Notes under the pieces: model-generated
Databases searched by the model: none
Seen by the model: the letters and a program-made list of their open reading frames with translations, nothing else
Told to the model about the DNA's origin: nothing
Shown here: piece after piece, positions 60,454 through 64,000 of the stretch
Numbering within the stretch: position 1 is the stretch's first letter
Layout: each line of letters starts with the position of its first letter
Position numbers and translations under genes: made by a program
Origin: UBA1181 sp045639525
Lineage (GTDB): Bacteria; Bacteroidota; Bacteroidia; Bacteroidales; Paludibacteraceae
Assembly: GCA_045639525.1 (NCBI GenBank)
Contig: JAZUDI010000047.1
Coordinates: forward strand, 1-64,000
DNA: 64,000 nucleotides
Direction of reading: 5' to 3'

Positions 60454-61068
60454 ATGGATACATATCTGACATTGGCAAGGATATCCGAAGGGCTCTACAA
60501 AGAGAAGGGGAGTAAATTTCTCGCCTTCGCCATTCCAATCTCCGACGAGGAGGAGATTAAGGAGATTCTCAAAGAGAAGCGAAAGCTATACCACGACGCC
60601 AGACATGTCTGCTTCGCCTACATCTTAGGTGAGAAGGGTGAATATACCCGCGCCAACGATGATGGTGAACCTTCGGGCACAGCGGGCAAACCGATGTTAG
60701 GCGCCTTGGTTTCCAAGGGAATCACCAATGTCCTTATGGTGGTGGTCCGCTATTTCGGTGGCACCAAATTGGGCACCAGCGGACTGATCAACGCCTACCG
60801 GGAGGCCAGCATGGACGCTTTGGAGCAGAACGAGGTGGTGGAGAAGATTCTGGAATCACGCTGTGAGATCCTCTTCGAATACCCCTTCCTCAACGATGTG
60901 ATGCGCATTGTCAAAGAGGAGAACGCCACCATCGTCAACCAACAATTCGACAACGACTGCATCATGAAACTCTCCATCCGCAAAAGGGATGAGGAGAAAA
61001 TGAGGAGCAGATTGGAAAAGGTAGAACGCCTTCGTTTTATAGAGAAAGAGGAAATTGAGGAGGAGTAG
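60454..61068 (+). CDS. yigZ: YigZ (IMPACT-family) protein
   Basis: A 204-residue protein with ARHVCFAYILG (about 49-59), ANDDGEPSGTAGKPML (about 68-83) and VVRYFGGTKLGTSGLI (about 97-112), the UPF0029 N-terminal domain, and the ferredoxin-like domain (about 140-204). The family binds translation-related proteins or nucleic acid; the exact function is unsettled. It is in an operon with the DEAD helicase. Confidence 0.88.
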   Translation: MDTYLTLARISEGLYKEKGSKFLAFAIPISDEEEIKEILKEKRKLYHDARHVCFAYILGEKGEYTRANDDGEPSGTAGKPMLGALVSKGITNVLMVVVRYFGGTKLGTSGLINAYREASMDALEQNEVVEKILESRCEILFEYPFLNDVMRIVKEENATIVNQQFDNDCIMKLSIRKRDEEKMRSRLEKVERLRFIEKEEIEEE

Positions 61069-61133
61069 CCGACAAAGCGAAGCTCATCTTCCACATTTTT
61101 TCTCCTATCTATTTTCCAAATCAATATTTTGAT

Positions 61134-61141
61134 TAAATTTG
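61134..61141 (+). promoter_or_regulatory. -7 element of the tRNA gene
   Basis: TAAATTTG, 10 bp before the tRNA. Confidence 0.5.
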
Positions 61142-61151
61142 CACTGCAATT

Positions 61152-61224
<73 letters not shown>

Positions 61225-61234
61225 CAAACGATAG

Positions 61235-61268
61235 AACGGTGGGTACGAAAGTGTCTGCCGTTTTTTTT
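61235..61268 (+). terminator. Terminator after the tRNA
   Basis: AACGG and CCGTT (61235-61239, 61258-61262) with additional inner pairs, followed by an eight-T run. Confidence 0.65.
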
Positions 61269-61283
61269 GCGGTAAATTAGGAG

Positions 61284-62510
61284 ATGAAAAACATACGTAT
61301 CACAGCCATTCTACTGGCCATCGTCGCCCTCTCCTCCTGTAAGAAGGATGATTTCGAGCGATACAATGTGGATCAGACATTGGACCCCTACTTGCAGATG
61401 TTTCTCGAAGAGGGCAGGAAAAGAGGCATTAGCCTGAATGTGGAGCGGGACGGTCTCATCATGGAGTTCCACAAACTGCAATCGCCCACCATCGGCCTAT
61501 GCACCTATGTGGATCCGCTCCTGGTCCAAATCGACCCCGACTACTGGCAAGAGACCACCCAATACGAAGACCAGGAAAATCTGCGCCAGAATGTGGTGTT
61601 CCACGAATTAGGGCACGGCCTATTGAACCGCAAACACGACAACTCGCTCCTTCCCAACTTGGAGTGGAAGAGCATCATGTGCGGTGGCGACCAAGTACCG
61701 GGACGGGATTGGTCCGTCAACTTCAACGGCTACCGCAAAGAGTACTACATCAACGAGCTCTTCAATATTCAGACGCCCGCTCCCCAGTGGAGCCAGCCAC
61801 AACAGTTCGAAGGGGAAAAAGGGAACCTTGTCGCCGAGATGGTTCTCAAAAACAACCTGATCGACGAGGATGAGAACTATATCTACGAGATCAGCGGAAA
61901 CACCTATATCATCACCGCCAAAGAGAGAGCCTACGGGATGATCAACTTCTTCAACAACCTACACATCAAAGAGGATTTCTATTTTGAGACTTCGATGAAA
62001 TACAGCGGCACAAGTGACATGAGTCCGGTGGGTCCCATGGCTCTTTACGACTACGACAACGACGGAAAATTCCAATTCAAGGAGCGCACAAGAGAGCATC
62101 CGATCAACGACGGAGCCAACTACCTCGACATCTTCCCCAACCATGGAGAGGAGATGTTTTTCTTGGTCAATTCCAACTGTGGCGTTCCCATTGCCCAAAT
62201 CACACAACCCGGATGTTACAAACCCAACCAATTCAATACGGTCGCCATCGCCAGACGCGGGGATGAGCTCTTCTACTATGTCAACAACCAGCTGATCTTC
62301 CGCAACGATTACCAAGCTGACAAACCCTACACCACCTTTTCCTTCATACTTCCCAAAGCAGGCGTCGTGGAGATCAATTCAGCACGACTCTACTGCTCCG
62401 GCAATGAACTGAGGAGCGCGAAAGAGGTAGTCCGCACGACACCAGCCATCAGCCACGACCTACCCGCCAGACTCCACACGGGCATAAAATTAAAGTGCGA
62501 AAAGAAATAA
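61284..62510 (+). CDS. Metallopeptidase-like lipoprotein
   Basis: Lipobox LSSC (about residues 16-19) after a signal peptide, so the protein is acylated. HELGHGLLNRKH (about 108-119) gives HExxH plus a third His seven residues later, close to but not equal to the metzincin HExxHxxGxxH. A Met downstream (SIMCGGD, about 131-137) could be the Met-turn. Residues 220-390 form a beta-sandwich with FYFETSMKYSG and YFYYVNN-like stretches, perhaps a LamG-like glycan-binding domain. Family not named; a zinc protease is likely. Confidence 0.65.
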   Translation: MKNIRITAILLAIVALSSCKKDDFERYNVDQTLDPYLQMFLEEGRKRGISLNVERDGLIMEFHKLQSPTIGLCTYVDPLLVQIDPDYWQETTQYEDQENLRQNVVFHELGHGLLNRKHDNSLLPNLEWKSIMCGGDQVPGRDWSVNFNGYRKEYYINELFNIQTPAPQWSQPQQFEGEKGNLVAEMVLKNNLIDEDENYIYEISGNTYIITAKERAYGMINFFNNLHIKEDFYFETSMKYSGTSDMSPVGPMALYDYDNDGKFQFKERTREHPINDGANYLDIFPNHGEEMFFLVNSNCGVPIAQITQPGCYKPNQFNTVAIARRGDELFYYVNNQLIFRNDYQADKPYTTFSFILPKAGVVEINSARLYCSGNELRSAKEVVRTTPAISHDLPARLHTGIKLKCEKK

Positions 62511-62547
62511 AAATCAATCTATTTTTTTAAGTTTCGAAACAAACCTC

Positions 62548-62555
62548 TATATTTG
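62548..62555 (+). promoter_or_regulatory. -7 element of the second Wzz-like gene
   Basis: TATATTTG, 30 bp before the ATG at 62586. Confidence 0.5.
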
Positions 62556-62585
62556 TAATTTAGACAAAAGATATATTCTATTAAA

Positions 62586-63578
62586 ATGGAGAACGAAAGC
62601 AATAACAATCAAGAGATGAACATCTTTACGATGACCACCCGTCTCGGAAACGCTATTTTTGGAGTGATAAAGGGCATTCTTTCCGCCTTTGGCTACATCC
62701 TCCGCACCATCTACAAGTACATATTCGTCTTCGCGATATTCGCCGCGCTCGCCATCGCATCCAGTTTGTACGAGGCAAGAGAGGACAACCACACCTACGA
62801 AGGTTTCCTTCAACTCAAACTCAATGACGGTGACGCCATTTTGTACAAGACATTGGTGCATGACCTCAATGAATTCGCGCGCAACGAGGATCCACTAGGA
62901 CTTGCCAAGCAACTTGACATTACCGATGAGATAGCGGTCAAGATTGTGAAATTCGACGCTCACCCGGTAATCGACAAGTACCGTGACACCACGATCGACT
63001 ACATCGACTACAAGAACCAAGCCCCTTTGGGCGACACCACGGAGTTCGCTGTACCTGACCAAATCGTCATTTCAGCGAGAATCAAGGGCATCGAGGAGTT
63101 CGACAAGGTACAAGCCGCACTCGTCAAGTACTTCGCCAACAACAAGTACCTTGAGTCTTTGAACATCTCCCGCCTAAAATCTTTGGAGGAGAAAGAGTGG
63201 TTGTTCCACAACGCGTTGTTGAACTTGGATAGTCTTCAAAAGGTTGATTTCTTCAAGAACCCTGGCGGAAACGTATTGGAGTTCTCCTCTATAAACGAGA
63301 AGAAGAGTTCCATTCCATTCATCAAGGCGAGAAGACAGATGTACTATGAGGATTTGCAGAAACTCTCAAAAATCACCAGCGAGATCGAAGCGGATATGGC
63401 CGCCAACTTGGAGGTTGTGACTGTCCTTTCAGATTTCCACCCAGTGAAATCCCCAGTCAACTCATTTAAGAAGTTGATTCTCTACAAGGGATTGGTGGCA
63501 TTGATACTCTTTATGATCGTCGCATTGCTTTGGGATAAGAGAAAACAAATCCACGAGTATCTGAAGAGAGACATCTAA
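62586..63578 (+). CDS. Wzz-like chain-length/polysaccharide co-polymerase-type protein (copy 2)
   Basis: A 330-residue protein with a membrane helix at about 45-63 (IFVFAIFAALAIASSL) and another at about 300-316 (GLVALILFMIVALLW), and a periplasmic domain with a coiled coil (LESLNISRLKSLEEKEWLF, 195-213). The same layout and the closing motif KRK..I..YLKRDI match the copy at 26891-27844. It is not next to the polysaccharide locus, so its partner polysaccharide is unknown. Confidence 0.65.
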   Translation: MENESNNNQEMNIFTMTTRLGNAIFGVIKGILSAFGYILRTIYKYIFVFAIFAALAIASSLYEAREDNHTYEGFLQLKLNDGDAILYKTLVHDLNEFARNEDPLGLAKQLDITDEIAVKIVKFDAHPVIDKYRDTTIDYIDYKNQAPLGDTTEFAVPDQIVISARIKGIEEFDKVQAALVKYFANNKYLESLNISRLKSLEEKEWLFHNALLNLDSLQKVDFFKNPGGNVLEFSSINEKKSSIPFIKARRQMYYEDLQKLSKITSEIEADMAANLEVVTVLSDFHPVKSPVNSFKKLILYKGLVALILFMIVALLWDKRKQIHEYLKRDI

Positions 63579-63598
63579 ACAGAATTTCAGACATAAGG

Positions 63599-63632
63599 AA
63601 AGGGGTTGGTTCAAGTTTGATCCAACCCCTTT
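63599..63632. terminator. Bidirectional terminator
   Basis: AAAGGGGTTGG (63599-63609) and CCAACCCCTTT (63622-63632) form a perfect 11-bp stem between the convergent Wzz-like and aat genes. Confidence 0.75.
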
Positions 63633-63671
63633 GTCATTTATAAATATCATTATAAACTTCCCTTACAGATT

Positions 63672-64000
63672 TCACTCCATCCTCACATACTTCATATACT
63701 CCTCGTAGGGGATGCTTCTACCTCCCATACTCTTCAAATGAGGTGTCTCCAACTGGCAATCAATCATAACGCCACCACACTCCTTCATCAAGTCCGCTAA
63801 GGCGATCAACGCCAACTTCGAAGCACTCGGCACCAACGAGAACATACTCTCACCGAAGAAACACTTGCCTAACGTCACCCCATACAATCCGCCAACCAAA
63901 CGCTCCTCTTCATCCCAAACCTCCACACTTTTGGCGAATCCCTGATCATGCAGTGCCGTATAAGCCTTGGTCATATCCTCCCCTAACCAAGCCCCCTGCT
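63672..64000 (-). CDS. aat: Leucyl/phenylalanyl-tRNA--protein transferase, C-terminal part (aat)
   Basis: The frame continues past the window edge with AWLGEDMTKAYTALHDQG. It has GFAKSVEVWDEE, LVGGLYGVTLGKCFFGESMF and the end MIDCQLETPHLKSMGGRSI, matching the Aat C-terminal domain. Aat adds Leu or Phe to the N-terminus of proteins with basic N-terminal residues, sending them to ClpS/ClpAP. The N-terminal third lies outside the window. Confidence 0.85.
   Translation of the reverse strand, partial: QGAWLGEDMTKAYTALHDQGFAKSVEVWDEEERLVGGLYGVTLGKCFFGESMFSLVPSASKLALIALADLMKECGGVMIDCQLETPHLKSMGGRSIPYEEYMKYVRME

Noticed and set aside
59855..60538. A 227-codon minus-strand open frame over the end of the DEAD helicase
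   Set aside because: Product is Ser/Arg/Leu-rich noise created by the arginine/glycine-rich tail of the real gene.

Overview
The window looks like a chromosome segment of a Bacteroidales bacterium (Bacteroidota); family uncertain. Evidence: promoters of the Bacteroidetes -33 TTTG / -7 TAnnTTTG type, almost no Shine-Dalgarno sequences, C-terminal type IX secretion (T9SS) sorting tails, a Bacteroidetes-type N-succinylornithine carbamoyltransferase, a pta-ackA pair, a dut-TPR-DUF4292-EnvC operon and many SusC-style or lipoprotein-type exported proteins.

Region 1-16 kb is visibly more AT-rich than the rest and reads as an accessory island. It holds a truncated small gene behind a palindromic operator, a decayed GHKL ATPase gene, a small zinc-ribbon protein, a very large SF1 (UvrD-like) helicase broken by one extra base in an A tract, and a tight seven-gene operon (11360 down to 5890) encoding a cytidine-deaminase-like enzyme, a HIT protein, a membrane GT2 glycosyltransferase, a radical SAM enzyme with an unusual Cys spacing, an alpha/beta hydrolase, a shortened pyruvate-kinase-like enzyme and a thymidylate-kinase-like P-loop kinase. 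I do not recognise this combination; it looks like a pathway that builds or modifies a nucleoside- or nucleotide-linked metabolite, and is my main candidate for an undescribed system. Five small genes, a nonsense-mutated gene remnant, a DUF4143 ATPase and a Fic protein with its catalytic His replaced follow. The ATPase and Fic genes both have long inverted repeats laid over their promoters.

Region 16-33.6 kb: an unrecognised 507-residue protein; a 1576-residue secreted protein with 15 tandem beta-sandwich-like repeats and a T9SS tail; two tandem GT2 glycosyltransferases; then a long leftward operon dut, TPR, DUF4292 lipoprotein, EnvC-like protein, Wzz-like protein, Gfo/Idh/MocA oxidoreductase, SpmAB-like membrane protein, ybeY; and a second DUF4143 ATPase.

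Region 33.7-48 kb: pta and ackA; a secreted protein of unknown role; a DUF3800 protein; MATE exporter and SpoIID/LytB protein; a third DUF4143 ATPase lying exactly between two identical 45-bp repeats; a T9SS-tail protein translationally coupled to a polyester-hydrolase-like secreted enzyme; two paralogous lipoproteins each followed by the same palindrome; argF' and a Bax-inhibitor-1 family protein.

Region 48-64 kb: a surface-polysaccharide locus (Wzx flippase, O-antigen-ligase-like, Wzy-like polymerase, GT2, GT4); a TonB-dependent receptor with a secreted heavy-metal-associated protein; a truncated DUF1016 nuclease remnant; a YwlG-family protein; a candidate small RNA; a DEAD-box helicase with YigZ; tRNA-Thr(CGU) with an acceptor-stem mismatch; a metallopeptidase-like lipoprotein; a second Wzz-like protein; and the end of aat at the window edge.
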